From NCBI RefSeq assembly GCF_945906775.1, contig NZ_CAMDRE010000001.1, positions 2,790,001-2,854,000 on the forward strand: 64,000 bases of DNA. Reading direction: 5' to 3'. The position numbers and the translations under genes are program-made. This document shows, in pieces, positions 16,534-25,857 of this stretch; the first letter of the stretch is position 1; the number at the start of each line of letters is the position of its first letter. The notes beneath the pieces are model-generated. The model did not search any database, was not told the origin of the DNA, and was given only the letters and a program-made list of their open reading frames with translations. Source of the DNA: Citrobacter sp. Marseille-Q6884 (GTDB lineage Bacteria; Pseudomonadota; Gammaproteobacteria; Enterobacterales; Enterobacteriaceae).

Positions 16534-16606
16534 CCCATCAACCTTGAACCAAAACGGCGGGGTTGATGGGCTCCACAAATTGGGGACATCAAAGAAAAGC
16601 AGTGGC
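16528..16606 (-). ncRNA. rybB: RybB, sigma-E-dependent Hfq-binding sRNA
   Basis: Read leftwards from 16606 the sequence starts GCCACTGCTTTTCTTTGATG, the conserved RybB 5' seed, and ends in the stem CCCATCAACC/GGTTGATGGG followed by TTTTTT. That gives 79 nt, the known RybB length. RybB pairs through its 5' end with many outer-membrane-protein mRNAs under envelope stress and lowers their synthesis. The position downstream of ybjL on the same strand matches E. coli. An integrated element uses its 3' end as the attachment site (11501-16533), yet the terminator is regenerated, so function should be kept. Confidence 0.95.
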
Positions 16607-16641
16607 ACTAGTTATGACTGACACCTTGAAGAAAAGTTCTG
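16607..16641 (-). promoter_or_regulatory. Sigma-E-type promoter of rybB
   Basis: In the rybB direction a GAACTTT (-35-like, near 16634-16640) is followed after about 16 bases by GTCATAA (-10-like, near 16612-16618), just upstream of the transcript start at 16606. This fits the GGAACTT / TCAAA-type sigma-E pattern moderately and agrees with the known RpoE control of rybB. Confidence 0.65.
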
Positions 16642-16682
16642 CTGATCTGCAAAATATTTTCATTTAAGGGTAAAAATCAGTT

Positions 16683-18368
16683 CTAACCAAAGCCAGGCCA
16701 GATGATGACAATGAGTGTCCCCGCCAGCGTGAGCAGGACGTTCGCAATGGCATAAGTGCCTGCGTAGCCTAACGCCGGAATGTTGCTGCGTGCTGTGTCG
16801 CTGATGATTTCCATTGCCGGCGCACAGGTTCGCGCCCCCATCATGGCACCAAACAGCAGGGCGCGATTCATACGCAACACGTAAGCGCCAAACAAGAAGC
16901 AGATCACCACCGGAACCAGGCTGACAATCAAACCGGCAATCAGCATTTGACCACCTACCGCGCCAAGGCCATTGCCAATGCCGCTACCAGCGCTTAAGCC
17001 GACGCCTGCCATAAAGACCATCAGACCAAACTCTTTCACCATGTTCAGCGCACCCTGCGGGATATAGCCAAATGTAGGGTGGTTGGCACGCAGAAAGCCC
17101 AGCATGATCCCGGCGAACAGCAATCCGGCCGCATTACCGATACCGAAGCTGAAATTGCTGAACTGGAAGGTGATCATCCCGATCATCAAACCGATGATAA
17201 AGAAGGCGCAGAAGGCCAGGAGGTCGGTCACCTGGCTGTGAATTGAAATGAAGCCGATACGATCTGCAATGGTTTTCACACGGCGGGCATCACCGCTGAC
17301 CTGCAACACGTCACCTTTATTGAGCACGACGTTGTCATCGATAGGCATCTCAATCTGGCTGCGGATCACGCGGTTGAGGAAACAACCGTGATCGGTCAGT
17401 TTCAGCTGTGCCAGACGACGGCCAACGGCATTGTGGTTTTTAACCACGATTTCTTCGGTGACGATACGCATATCAAGCAGATCGCGATCGAACACTTCTT
17501 TGCCGTTACGGAAGCTTGGGTCGAGGCGAGCATGCGCATCCGGGTAACCGACCAGCGCGATCTCATCGCCCATTTGCAGCACCGCATCACCATCTGGGTT
17601 GGCCAGAATACCGTTGCGGCGGATGCGTTCAATATAACAACCTGTCTGACGATAGATGCCCAGCTCACGCAGGTTTTTACCATCAGCCCATGCAACCAGC
17701 TCCGGGCCGACACGGTAGGCACGAATCACGGGCAGGTAGACTTTCCGGTTAGCGTCGGTGTCGAGGCCACGTTCGCGGGCGATTTGCTGGGCGCTGGTTT
17801 GCAGATCCTGATGTTGCAGTTTCGGCAAATAGCGCGCGCCGACGATCAGGCTGACCAGCCCGATCAAATAGGTGAGGGCGTAACCCAGACTCAGATTATC
17901 AAGCGCGCTTGAAAGCTGTGTGCCCGTCATTCCTGAGTGGCGTAATGTGTCACCTGCGCCAACCAGCACAGGCGTAGAGGTCATAGAGCCAGCCAGCATA
18001 CCGGCGGTCAGGCCGATGTCCCAGCCAAATAGCTTACCCAGCCCCAGGGCGATCAGCAGTGCACTCCCGACCATCACCAGAGCAAGCATCAGGTAATTTT
18101 TCCCATCGCGGAAAAAAATCGAAAAAAAGTTGGGGCCGGCTTCAACACCGACACAAAAAATAAACAGCATAAAGCCGAGATTTAATGCATCAGTGTTAAT
18201 ACTAAAGTGCTGCTGCCCTAATAATAGGGAGACCACCAAAACGCCAATGGAATTACCAAGTTGGACTGAACCCAGGCGTAATTTACCCAGACACAGGCCC
18301 AGAGCCAGGACCACAAATAATAACAGGATGTAATTCCCATTTAACAAATCTGCGACGTTTATATTCAC
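16683..18368 (-). CDS. ybjL: YbjL, AAE-family transporter with TrkA-C domains
   Basis: A 561-residue protein equal in length to E. coli YbjL. Two blocks of membrane helices flank a central pair of cytoplasmic TrkA-C domains: residues 1-180, for instance GSMTSTPVLVGAGDTLRHSG, and residues 380-561, for instance GAMMGARTCAPAMEII; the TrkA-C part holds VGYPDAHARLDPSF and LNKGDVLQVSGDARRV. The family is the aspartate:alanine exchanger type; YidE and YbjL are the E. coli members, and the substrate of YbjL is not established. rybB lies just downstream on the same strand. Confidence 0.93.
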   Translation of the reverse strand: MNINVADLLNGNYILLLFVVLALGLCLGKLRLGSVQLGNSIGVLVVSLLLGQQHFSINTDALNLGFMLFIFCVGVEAGPNFFSIFFRDGKNYLMLALVMVGSALLIALGLGKLFGWDIGLTAGMLAGSMTSTPVLVGAGDTLRHSGMTGTQLSSALDNLSLGYALTYLIGLVSLIVGARYLPKLQHQDLQTSAQQIARERGLDTDANRKVYLPVIRAYRVGPELVAWADGKNLRELGIYRQTGCYIERIRRNGILANPDGDAVLQMGDEIALVGYPDAHARLDPSFRNGKEVFDRDLLDMRIVTEEIVVKNHNAVGRRLAQLKLTDHGCFLNRVIRSQIEMPIDDNVVLNKGDVLQVSGDARRVKTIADRIGFISIHSQVTDLLAFCAFFIIGLMIGMITFQFSNFSFGIGNAAGLLFAGIMLGFLRANHPTFGYIPQGALNMVKEFGLMVFMAGVGLSAGSGIGNGLGAVGGQMLIAGLIVSLVPVVICFLFGAYVLRMNRALLFGAMMGARTCAPAMEIISDTARSNIPALGYAGTYAIANVLLTLAGTLIVIIWPGFG

Positions 18369-18636
18369 GGAGACTAACTTCTTGTTTACTAGTAAGCTAT
18401 TGAAAGAAATGGCAATTTACGCTAATGTTTTTGCCAGAAATTAAGGGGCGACAGCATCGTATACAGCCCCAAATAAAGCAGCATGACAATATATGTGGCT
18501 AGTTTAATCTCATTACGTATCAACGGCTATAAGAATCGTGTGGGTGTGTTTTGGCATGGAATGCCGAGTAACTTTATCTGACTGGACGCCCTTGGGCGAA
18601 AAGAGTGTTCGATAGAGAACGTATCAGGAGGAACGG

Positions 18637-19017
18637 TTGAAACATAAGCAAGGTTGGGCGGGTGCGATCTGCTGCTTTGTGCTTTTTATTGTGGTGTGCC
18701 TTTCATTAACGCTGAATGTGAAAGGGGCATTTAGAGCAGCCGGACATCCGGAGGTCGGGTTGTTGTTTTTTATACTGCCAGGTGCTGCGGCAAGCTTTTT
18801 TTCTCATCGTCGGGAGGTGCTTAAACCCCTTCTTGGCGCAATGTTGGCGGCACCGTGCTGCCTGTTGTTGATGCGTTTCGTCTTTATGCCGACACGCTCG
18901 CTGTGGCAAGAGGTCGCGTGGTTATTTAGCGCCGTATTTTGGTGCGCGCTTGGCGCATTGTGTTTTTTGTTTATCAGTAACTTGTTCAGCCAGCATCAAC
19001 GGCGGAACAAAGAGTGA
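18637..19017 (+). CDS. ybjM: YbjM, small inner-membrane protein
   Basis: A 126-residue hydrophobic protein matching E. coli YbjM from the start (MKHKQGWAGAICCFVLFIVV) to the C-terminus. Four membrane helices are likely. The start is a TTG at 18637, supported by CAGGAGG ten bases upstream and by the alignment; no ATG is available. Function unknown. It converges with grxA, and a GC-rich hairpin (CGCCCTCC GGT GGAGGGCG, 19020-19038) lies between them. Confidence 0.88.
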   Translation: MKHKQGWAGAICCFVLFIVVCLSLTLNVKGAFRAAGHPEVGLLFFILPGAAASFFSHRREVLKPLLGAMLAAPCCLLLMRFVFMPTRSLWQEVAWLFSAVFWCALGALCFLFISNLFSQHQRRNKE

Positions 19018-19051
19018 CAACGCCCTCCGGTGGAGGGCGCTGAGAGCTTAA

Positions 19052-19315
19052 TCAAGCGAACAGATTGGCATTCTCTTTTGCCCATGCTTCAAAATCCGTG
19101 CAGCCGCCGATGTGTTTTTGATCGACAAAAATCTGCGGTACGGTTTCAACAGGTTTGCCTACCGTTTTTTCCAGATCCGCTTTAGTAATACCTTCGGCGT
19201 GGATATCAATGTAGCGGTAGTTAAAATCGTCATGCTCATTGCTTAATTTTTCTGCTAACTCTTTTGCGCGCACGCAATAGGGGCACCCTGGACGACCAAA
19301 AATAACGGCAAACAT
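19052..19315 (-). CDS. grxA: GrxA, glutaredoxin 1
   Basis: An 87-residue thioredoxin-fold protein with the dithiol active site CPYC (residues 11-14), the cis-Pro segment ETVPQIF and the glutathione-binding HIGGCTD. E. coli GrxA has 85 residues. It uses glutathione to reduce ribonucleotide reductase, PAPS reductase and oxidised OxyR. In E. coli it is itself an OxyR target; the divergent gap before ybjC (236 bases) probably carries that promoter, though I did not find a clear OxyR site. The extra Cys in HIGGC replaces the Tyr seen in E. coli. Confidence 0.95.
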   Translation of the reverse strand: MFAVIFGRPGCPYCVRAKELAEKLSNEHDDFNYRYIDIHAEGITKADLEKTVGKPVETVPQIFVDQKHIGGCTDFEAWAKENANLFA

Positions 19316-19551
19316 CTCTCTCTCCTCGAACTTATCAGGCCGGATGGCTAATGGGGGTTATGATGCCGCGATTTACGGCGGATGAAAAGCAGGTTCAACC
19401 TGTTGCTTTGATATCTTTCGTCTTTCAAGCCAGATTTTTGTGCGCAATCGTTGTTCACTTCATGTCATTCGACCTTGATAAGGTACATATTTGTTAAACA
19501 CGAGGAGTTGGAACGTTTTACACTAGGCGCCACTTCACCGGGAGGCTACGT

Positions 19552-19842
19552 ATGCGCACAATAGGCGTGTTACCCAAAAGCGTATTGATTCTGGAAATCA
19601 TGGGGATGGTGTTGTTATCGCTGGCTCTGCTGTCGCTTAACGATTATCTGACCTTACCCGCACCACTCAACAGTTCACTGGCCTGTGTGGTGATGATATT
19701 TCTGGGTGTCTTACTGATGCTTCCTGCTGCGGTGGTATTGATGTGGCGCATTGCACAACTGTTAGCACCACAGCTAATGTCACGTTCATTCGACGTTTCT
19801 TCCCGTTCAGTCAGAGATAAAAGAGATGACTCCAACCATTGA
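19552..19842 (+). CDS. ybjC: YbjC, small inner-membrane protein
   Basis: A 96-residue protein with two hydrophobic segments (about residues 12-30 and 43-67) and a basic C-terminal tail. It matches E. coli YbjC (95 residues) in size and place. Its 3' end overlaps nfsA by 17 bases, so the two are probably translated from one mRNA. In E. coli the ybjC-nfsA-rimK transcript is SoxRS-activated. Function unknown. Confidence 0.88.
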   Translation: MRTIGVLPKSVLILEIMGMVLLSLALLSLNDYLTLPAPLNSSLACVVMIFLGVLLMLPAAVVLMWRIAQLLAPQLMSRSFDVSSRSVRDKRDDSNH

Positions 19843-20548
19843 TTTACTGCGCAGCCACCGTTCAATTCGCCATTTTACCGATGAGCCGATTTCGGATGCG
19901 CAGCGTGACGCGATTATTGCTGGCGCTCAGGGAACGTCTAGCTCCAGTTTTTTACAGTGCACATCCATAATTCGGATTACCGACAAAACGCTGCGTGAAT
20001 CGCTGGTGACATTGTCGGGAGGGCAAAAGCACGTGGCTCAGGCCGCTGAGTTCTGGGTGTTTTGCGCCGATTTTAATCGCCATCTACAGATTTGCCCTGA
20101 TGCACAGTTAGGGCTGGCAGAGCAGTTGCTGCTTGGCGTGGTCGATACCGCGATGATGGCGCAAAATGCGCTGACGGCCGCGGAGTCTCTGGGACTCGGT
20201 GGCGTGTTTATCGGCGGTCTGCGCAACAATATTGAACCGGTTACCGAATTGCTGAAGCTGCCCCAGCATGTCCTGCCGTTGTTTGGCCTGTGTCTCGGCT
20301 GGCCGGCCGATAACCCGGATATCAAGCCACGACTGCCTGCTGCAATTGTCATGCACGAAAATCAGTATCAACCTCTCGATATGGACGAACTGGCTCACTA
20401 TGATGAACAGCTCGCACAGTACTATCTGACCCGAGGCAGCAATACACGTCGTGATACCTGGAGCGATCATATTCGCCGTACCATTATTAAAGAGAGCCGC
20501 CCCTTTATTCTGGAATATTTGCATAAACAGGGTTGGGCGACGCGCTAA
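19826..20548 (+). CDS. nfsA: NfsA, oxygen-insensitive NADPH nitroreductase
   Basis: A 240-residue FMN-dependent nitroreductase of the NfsA/FRP family, the same length as in E. coli. The N-terminal HRSIRHFTDEPI stretch binds FMN phosphate, and the GTSSSSFLQCTSIIRI and GLGGVFIGGLRNN stretches complete the flavin pocket. It reduces nitrofurans, quinones and chromate by two electrons with NADPH. The ATG at 19826 lies within ybjC. It is the second gene of ybjC-nfsA-rimK; rimK begins 59 bases downstream. Loss-of-function in this gene is the usual first step to nitrofurantoin resistance, and the frame here is intact. Confidence 0.95.
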   Translation: MTPTIDLLRSHRSIRHFTDEPISDAQRDAIIAGAQGTSSSSFLQCTSIIRITDKTLRESLVTLSGGQKHVAQAAEFWVFCADFNRHLQICPDAQLGLAEQLLLGVVDTAMMAQNALTAAESLGLGGVFIGGLRNNIEPVTELLKLPQHVLPLFGLCLGWPADNPDIKPRLPAAIVMHENQYQPLDMDELAHYDEQLAQYYLTRGSNTRRDTWSDHIRRTIIKESRPFILEYLHKQGWATR

Positions 20549-20607
20549 AGATTTTAACCCGGTGTATGATACGCCGGCTTTTACCAGGTCTTTCAGAGAG
20601 GTGCAGG

Positions 20608-21510
20608 GTGAAAATTGCCATTTTGTCCCGGGACGGAACGCTCTATTCGTGTAAACGCCTGCGTGAAGCGGCGATGAATCGCGGTCACCTGGTTGAAATC
20701 ATCGACCCCCTTTCTTGTTATATGAACATTAGCCCGGCGGCTTCTTCTATTCATTACAAGGGCCGTCAGCTCCCTCATTTTGATGCAGTCATTCCACGCA
20801 TTGGCTCGGCGATTACCTTTTATGGGACGGCGGCGTTGCGTCAGTTTGAGATGCTGGGGAGTTATCCGTTGAATGAATCGGTGGCGATTACCCGTGCACG
20901 CGACAAATTGCGTTCGCTGCAACTGCTGGCGCGCCAGGGGATCGATCTACCGGTAACCGGAATCGCACACTCGCCTGACGATACCAGTGACATGATTGAC
21001 ATGGTCGGTGGCGCACCGCTGGTGGTGAAACTGGTAGAAGGAACGCAGGGGATTGGCGTGGTGCTGGCGGAAACGCGTCAGGCGGCAGAGAGCGTCGTGG
21101 ATGCGTTTCGTGGGCTGAATGCGCACATTCTCGTGCAGGAATACATCAAAGAGGCGAAAGGTCGCGATATTCGCTGCTTCGTGGTGGGGGATGAAGTCGT
21201 GGCCGCCATTGAGCGTTGCGCAAAAGAGGGAGATTTCCGCTCGAATCTCCATCGCGGCGGCGCTGCCAGTATTGCCAATATTACGCCTCGCGAAAGAGAA
21301 ATAGCGCTCAAAGCTGCCCGGACAATGGGCCTGGATGTGGCGGGTGTGGATATTCTCCGCGCAAACCGCGGGCCGTTGGTCATGGAAGTTAACGCTTCTC
21401 CTGGGCTGGAAGGCGTTGAGAAAACGACGGGAATTGATATCGCTACGCGAATGATTCAATGGATCGAACGGCATGCGACGCCCGAGTTTTGCCTTAAAAT
21501 CGGCGGTTAA
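20608..21510 (+). CDS. rimK: RimK, ribosomal protein S6 glutamate ligase
   Basis: A 300-residue ATP-grasp ligase equal in length to E. coli RimK. It adds glutamate residues to the C-terminus of ribosomal protein S6 and can make poly-alpha-glutamate. ATP-grasp features are visible: GGAPLVVKLVEGTQGIGVVL, ILVQEYIKEAKGRDIR, and the metal-binding end VMEVNASPGLEG. The start is the GTG at 20608 (MKIAILSRDGTLYSC), preceded by GAGAGG; the longer upstream frame overlaps nfsA and is not the family start. Confidence 0.93.
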   Translation: MKIAILSRDGTLYSCKRLREAAMNRGHLVEIIDPLSCYMNISPAASSIHYKGRQLPHFDAVIPRIGSAITFYGTAALRQFEMLGSYPLNESVAITRARDKLRSLQLLARQGIDLPVTGIAHSPDDTSDMIDMVGGAPLVVKLVEGTQGIGVVLAETRQAAESVVDAFRGLNAHILVQEYIKEAKGRDIRCFVVGDEVVAAIERCAKEGDFRSNLHRGGAASIANITPREREIALKAARTMGLDVAGVDILRANRGPLVMEVNASPGLEGVEKTTGIDIATRMIQWIERHATPEFCLKIGG

Positions 21511-21600
21511 GCGCAATATCGATTACCAAAGTAGTATGCCATGCGCTTTTTGCGTAAGCTGTGCCGGTATTTTTTTCATCAATAGAGGTCGCACATTATT

Positions 21601-22077
21601 ATGACATCACTGGTCGTTCCCACTCTGGATACGTTGCGTCAATGGCTCGACGACCTGGGCATGAGTTTTTTTGAATGCGATACCTGTCAGGCGCTGCATT
21701 TACCGCACATGCAGAACTTTGACGGCATCTTTGATGCAAAAATTGATTTGGTAGATAACATCATCCTGTTCTCCGCGATGGCGGAAGTCAGACCTTCTGC
21801 TTTGTTGCCCCTTGCTGCCGATCTTTCTGCCATCAATGCCAGTTCGCTGACGGTAAAAGCATTTCTGGATATGCAGGATGATAATCTGCCAAAGCTGGTG
21901 GTTTGCCAGTCTTTATCCGTTATGCCGGGCGTTACCTTCGAGCAGTTCGAATATTTTGTTCGTCAGAGCGAAGAGCAGGTGTCAATGGTGATCCTTGAAG
22001 CCGGCGCGCACCAGCTATTATTTAACGCTGAAGACGAAACGCAAAACAGCAGCACCGAGAACCATTTCTTGCATTAA
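21601..22077 (+). CDS. ybjN: YbjN family protein
   Basis: A 158-residue acidic cytoplasmic protein (SLVVPTLDTLRQWLDDLGMSFFE, FDAKIDLVDNIILFSAMAEV) equal in length to E. coli YbjN. It has the type III secretion chaperone-like fold known for the family. YbjN overproduction in E. coli reduces motility and fimbriae, but the mechanism is unknown. It stands alone between rimK and potF. Confidence 0.9.
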   Translation: MTSLVVPTLDTLRQWLDDLGMSFFECDTCQALHLPHMQNFDGIFDAKIDLVDNIILFSAMAEVRPSALLPLAADLSAINASSLTVKAFLDMQDDNLPKLVVCQSLSVMPGVTFEQFEYFVRQSEEQVSMVILEAGAHQLLFNAEDETQNSSTENHFLH

Positions 22078-22508
22078 TACTTTCTGAACAATCACGCCTT
22101 TAGCGCAGCCGCTGCCAGAGCGGTTGCGTATTCCACGTTTTTATTCTGCATTTAACCTTTTGTTAAAGAATTATTCACTTCAATTCCGCGCCGCCCGCTT
22201 TATGTCATAGACAAAACCTGCATAAAAAATTGATAAAAGACGTTTTTTAATCTGGGCTATATCCTTGAATCCTGGCTAAAGTTATTCTTGCGAGGCTCTT
22301 AAACGTCATCCTTCATTTGTCCCTTGTGAGCTGACATATTGTCACTATGCATGTGGATGGAGTGAGCGTCTGTCAGCGAGCTGAAGCGGCATGCGGAGAA
22401 GCCACTTTTCTCATCGGTGCCTAATGAAAGAATATGCACGTTTCTTGCATATCGTAGAGTGTGACTTTTTTGTTCGTTTGTTAACGAACTTTCAGAAGGA
22501 AAGAGATT
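22078..22508 (+). promoter_or_regulatory. ybjN/potF intergenic region with sigma-54-like element
   Basis: 431 bases without a gene. At 22433-22450 the sequence TATGCACG-TTTC-TTGCAT is close to the sigma-54 pattern TGGCACG-N4-TTGCW, lacking only the first G of the -24 pair; it also forms a 7-bp inverted repeat (ATATGCA/TGCATAT). It is about 60 bases upstream of potF. The potFGHI operon belongs to the nitrogen-limitation (Ntr) group in E. coli, which makes this plausible but not proven. Confidence 0.4.
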
Positions 22509-23621
22509 ATGACCGCCTTAAATAAAAAATGGTTATCAGGCCTGGTTGCGGGTGCTCTGATGGCCATCTCTGCCGGCACGCTCGCTGCTGAACAAAAAAC
22601 ACTGCATATTTATAACTGGTCTGATTATATCGCCCCGGATACGGTGGCTAATTTTGAAAAAGAGACCGGGATTAAAGTCATTTATGATGTCTTCGATTCC
22701 AATGAGGTGCTTGAAGGAAAGCTCATGGCCGGCAGTACCGGTTTTGATCTGGTGGTACCTTCCGCCAGTTTCCTTGAGCGTCAGTTGACCGCGGGTGTTT
22801 TTCAGCCGCTGGATAAAAGCAAACTTCCGGGCTGGAAAAACCTCGACCCTGAATTGCTGAAGCTGGTAGCGAAACACGATCCCGACAATAAATTTGCCAT
22901 GCCATATATGTGGGCAACCACCGGCATCGGCTACAACGTCGATAAAGTTAAAGCGGTATTGGGTGCTGATGCCCCGGTAAACAGCTGGGATCTGATCCTG
23001 AAGCCAGAAAATCTGGAAAAACTCAAAAGCTGCGGTGTCTCTTTCCTGGATGCGCCCGAAGAAGTCTTTGCTACCGTGCTGAACTATTTGGGGAAAGATC
23101 CTAACAGCACCAAAGCGGATGATTACACCGGACCGGCAACTGACCTGTTGTTGAAACTGCGTCCGAATATTCGCTACTTCCACTCCTCTCAATACATTAA
23201 CGATCTGGCAAATGGCGATACCTGTGTCGCGATTGGCTGGGCAGGGGACGTATGGCAGGCCGCTAACCGTGCTAAAGAAGCGAAAAATGGCGTCAATATC
23301 TCCTTCTCGATTCCAAAAGAAGGGGCAATGGCGTTCTTTGATGTTTTCGCAATGCCGGCTGACGCGAAAAACAAAGATGAGGCATACCAGTTCCTTAACT
23401 ATCTGCTGCGTCCGGACGTGATTGCCCATATCTCTGATCATGTGTTCTACGCGAATGCCAACAAAGAAGCGACGGCGCTGGTCAGCGCTGAGGTTCGTGA
23501 CAACCCAGGCATTTACCCGCCTGCCGATGTGCGAGCTAAGCTGTTCACGCTGAAAGTACAGGATCCGAAGATCGATCGTGTCCGTACCCGTGCCTGGACG
23601 AAGGTGAAAAGCGGGAAATAA
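22509..23621 (+). CDS. potF: PotF, periplasmic putrescine-binding protein
   Basis: A 370-residue substrate-binding protein, the same length as E. coli PotF. The signal peptide is residues 1-26 (ALNKKWLSGLVAGALMA, cleavage after TLAA). The mature protein begins EQKTLHIYNWSDYIAPDT, and aromatic and acidic pocket residues of the family are recognisable in NWSDYI, DVFDSNEVLEGKL and AIGWAGDVWQA. It delivers putrescine to the PotGHI ABC transporter. It is first in the potFGHI operon; 139 bases separate its stop from the potG start at 23761, a gap that holds a GC-rich stem (about 23633-23672) possibly setting the higher PotF level. Confidence 0.95.
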   Translation: MTALNKKWLSGLVAGALMAISAGTLAAEQKTLHIYNWSDYIAPDTVANFEKETGIKVIYDVFDSNEVLEGKLMAGSTGFDLVVPSASFLERQLTAGVFQPLDKSKLPGWKNLDPELLKLVAKHDPDNKFAMPYMWATTGIGYNVDKVKAVLGADAPVNSWDLILKPENLEKLKSCGVSFLDAPEEVFATVLNYLGKDPNSTKADDYTGPATDLLLKLRPNIRYFHSSQYINDLANGDTCVAIGWAGDVWQAANRAKEAKNGVNISFSIPKEGAMAFFDVFAMPADAKNKDEAYQFLNYLLRPDVIAHISDHVFYANANKEATALVSAEVRDNPGIYPPADVRAKLFTLKVQDPKIDRVRTRAWTKVKSGK

Positions 23622-23760
23622 CCTGATGCTCGGGACATGACCCGGTGGTGCTTGTGCCCGCCGGGGCTGTATTGATCCCGAACACGTATAACCCGGCAAT
23701 ACGCACCATTGTGGTGCGTTATTTGCACCGTTTCTTTGTTTTATGCCGGAGAGCACTCGA

Positions 23761-24894
23761 GTGAATGATGCAACCCCCCGCCCGCAGGCGAAGACCCGTA
23801 AAGCGCTGACCCCGCTCCTTGAAATTCGTAACCTGACCAAGTCATTTGATGGCCAGCATGCTGTCGATGATGTCAGCCTCACTATCTATAAAGGCGAAAT
23901 CTTTGCCCTTCTGGGCGCATCCGGCTGCGGCAAATCGACCTTGTTGCGTATGCTCGCGGGGTTTGAACTGCCGACGACCGGGCAAATTATGCTGGATGGC
24001 GTCGATTTGGCGCATGTCCCGCCGTATCTGCGCCCGATCAATATGATGTTTCAGTCCTACGCGCTGTTTCCGCACATGACGGTGGAGCAGAACATCGCTT
24101 TTGGGCTCAAGCAGGACAAACTGCCGAAGTCTGAAATCACCAGCCGGGTTAACGAGATGTTGGGGCTGGTGCATATGCAGGAGTTTGCCAAACGTAAGCC
24201 GCATCAGCTTTCCGGCGGCCAGCGTCAGCGTGTGGCGCTGGCGCGTAGCCTGGCGAAGCGTCCAAAGCTGCTGCTGTTGGATGAACCGATGGGCGCGTTG
24301 GATAAAAAACTGCGTGACCGTATGCAGCTGGAAGTGGTCGATATCCTTGAGCGCGTGGGCGTGACCTGCGTAATGGTGACGCACGACCAGGAAGAAGCCA
24401 TGACCATGGCGGGTCGTATCGCGATCATGAATCGCGGCAAGTTCGTGCAAATTGGCGAGCCAGAAGAGATTTATGAGCATCCGACCACACGTTACAGCGC
24501 GGAATTTATCGGTTCGGTAAATGTCTTTGAGGGATTGCTGAAAGCGCGTCAGGAAGATGGCCTGGTGATTGACTCTCCTGGGCTGGTACACCCGCTGAAA
24601 GTGGATGCGGATGCCTCGATTGTTGATAACGTGCCGGTCTATGTCGCGCTACGCCCGGAAAAAATCATGCTCTGTGAGGCTCCTCCGGCTGATGGCTACA
24701 ACTTTGCGGTGGGGGAAGTGGTACACATTGCCTATCTTGGCGATTTGTCTGTCTACCACGTGCGTTTAAAAAGCGGCCAGATGCTGAGTGCCCAGTTACA
24801 AAACGAACATCGCTATCGCAAAGGGTTACCGACCTGGGGTGATGAAGTTCGTTTGTGTTGGGATGCGGACAGCTGTGTCGTGTTGACGGTTTAA
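23761..24894 (+). CDS. potG: PotG, putrescine ABC transporter ATPase
   Basis: An ABC ATPase of about 377 residues. Walker A is GASGCGKST, the Q-loop MMFQSYALFPHM, the signature LSGGQRQRVALARSLA, Walker B LLLLDEPMGALD, and the switch VTHDQEEAM. A C-terminal TOBE domain follows (VALRPEKIML, HIAYLGDLSVYHV). It powers putrescine import with PotH and PotI. I prefer the GTG at 23761 (NDATPRPQ), which gives the E. coli length and has GGAGAG upstream; an in-frame ATG at 23743 would add six residues. potH follows 9 bases after the stop. Confidence 0.94.
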   Translation: MNDATPRPQAKTRKALTPLLEIRNLTKSFDGQHAVDDVSLTIYKGEIFALLGASGCGKSTLLRMLAGFELPTTGQIMLDGVDLAHVPPYLRPINMMFQSYALFPHMTVEQNIAFGLKQDKLPKSEITSRVNEMLGLVHMQEFAKRKPHQLSGGQRQRVALARSLAKRPKLLLLDEPMGALDKKLRDRMQLEVVDILERVGVTCVMVTHDQEEAMTMAGRIAIMNRGKFVQIGEPEEIYEHPTTRYSAEFIGSVNVFEGLLKARQEDGLVIDSPGLVHPLKVDADASIVDNVPVYVALRPEKIMLCEAPPADGYNFAVGEVVHIAYLGDLSVYHVRLKSGQMLSAQLQNEHRYRKGLPTWGDEVRLCWDADSCVVLTV

Positions 24895-24903
24895 GGAGTG
24901 AAG

Positions 24904-25857
24904 ATGAGTACACTTGAACCTCCGGCGCGTATGGATAAAGCAGGCCGTTTTACGCTGTTTATGTCGCGGATGCAGATGAAACACGGGCGAAAGCTGGTGA
25001 TAGCCTTGCCTTATGTTTGGCTGGTTCTCCTGTTTTTGCTGCCTTTTCTGATCGTCTTTAAGATAAGCCTCTCAGAGATGGCGCGGGCGATTCCTCCGTA
25101 TACCGATCTTGTTGCATGGGCGGACGATCAGTTATCCATCACACTCAATCTGGGCAACTTTCTACAACTGACGGACGATCCTCTCTATTTTGATGCCTAT
25201 TTGCAGTCTCTGCAGGTGGCAGGGATCTCGACGATCTGTTGTCTGTTGCTGGGGTATCCGCTGGCATGGGCGGTGGCGCACAGCAAACCGTCAACGCGAA
25301 ACATTTTGCTGTTACTGGTGATCTTGCCTTCCTGGACCTCTTTTCTGATTCGTGTTTATGCCTGGATGGGGATCCTGAAAAACAACGGGGTATTGAACAA
25401 CTTCCTGATGTGGTTGGGGGTTATCGATCAGCCGCTGACAATTCTGCATACCAATCTGGCGGTTTATATCGGAATTGTTTATGCCTATTTGCCCTTTATG
25501 GTGCTGCCAATTTATACCGCATTAACGCGCATTGATTATTCACTGGTGGAAGCCGCGCTCGATCTCGGCGCCAGACCGTTGAAAACCTTCTTTAGCGTGA
25601 TTGTGCCGTTGACCAAAGGCGGGATTATCGCCGGGTCAATGCTGGTGTTTATTCCGGCAGTAGGGGAGTTTGTGATCCCTGAACTGCTAGGCGGACCTGA
25701 CAGCATTATGATTGGTCGTGTGCTGTGGCAGGAGTTCTTCAACAACCGTGACTGGCCAGTGGCCTCTGCAGTCGCCATCATTATGTTATTGCTGCTGATT
25801 GTGCCGATCATGTGGTTCCACAAATATCAGCAAAAAAGTGTGGGGGAACACGGATGA
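24904..25857 (+). CDS. potH: PotH, putrescine ABC transporter permease
   Basis: A 317-residue permease, the same length as in E. coli, with six membrane helices. The EAA loop that contacts the ATPase is VEAALDLGARPLKTFFSVIVPLTKGG, near residue 220. The ATG at 24904 is preceded by AAGGAG; a GTG two codons upstream is a weaker alternative. Its TGA overlaps the potI ATG, so the two permease subunits are coupled. Confidence 0.94.
   Translation: MSTLEPPARMDKAGRFTLFMSRMQMKHGRKLVIALPYVWLVLLFLLPFLIVFKISLSEMARAIPPYTDLVAWADDQLSITLNLGNFLQLTDDPLYFDAYLQSLQVAGISTICCLLLGYPLAWAVAHSKPSTRNILLLLVILPSWTSFLIRVYAWMGILKNNGVLNNFLMWLGVIDQPLTILHTNLAVYIGIVYAYLPFMVLPIYTALTRIDYSLVEAALDLGARPLKTFFSVIVPLTKGGIIAGSMLVFIPAVGEFVIPELLGGPDSIMIGRVLWQEFFNNRDWPVASAVAIIMLLLLIVPIMWFHKYQQKSVGEHG

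Noticed and set aside
16362..16592. A 76-codon frame across attR and rybB
   Set aside because: It overlaps the sRNA gene and its terminator and has no protein features.
22536..23882. A 448-codon open frame antisense to potF and potG
   Set aside because: It lies opposite two well-recognised genes, has no ribosome-binding site or family resemblance, and arises from codon bias of the real strand.
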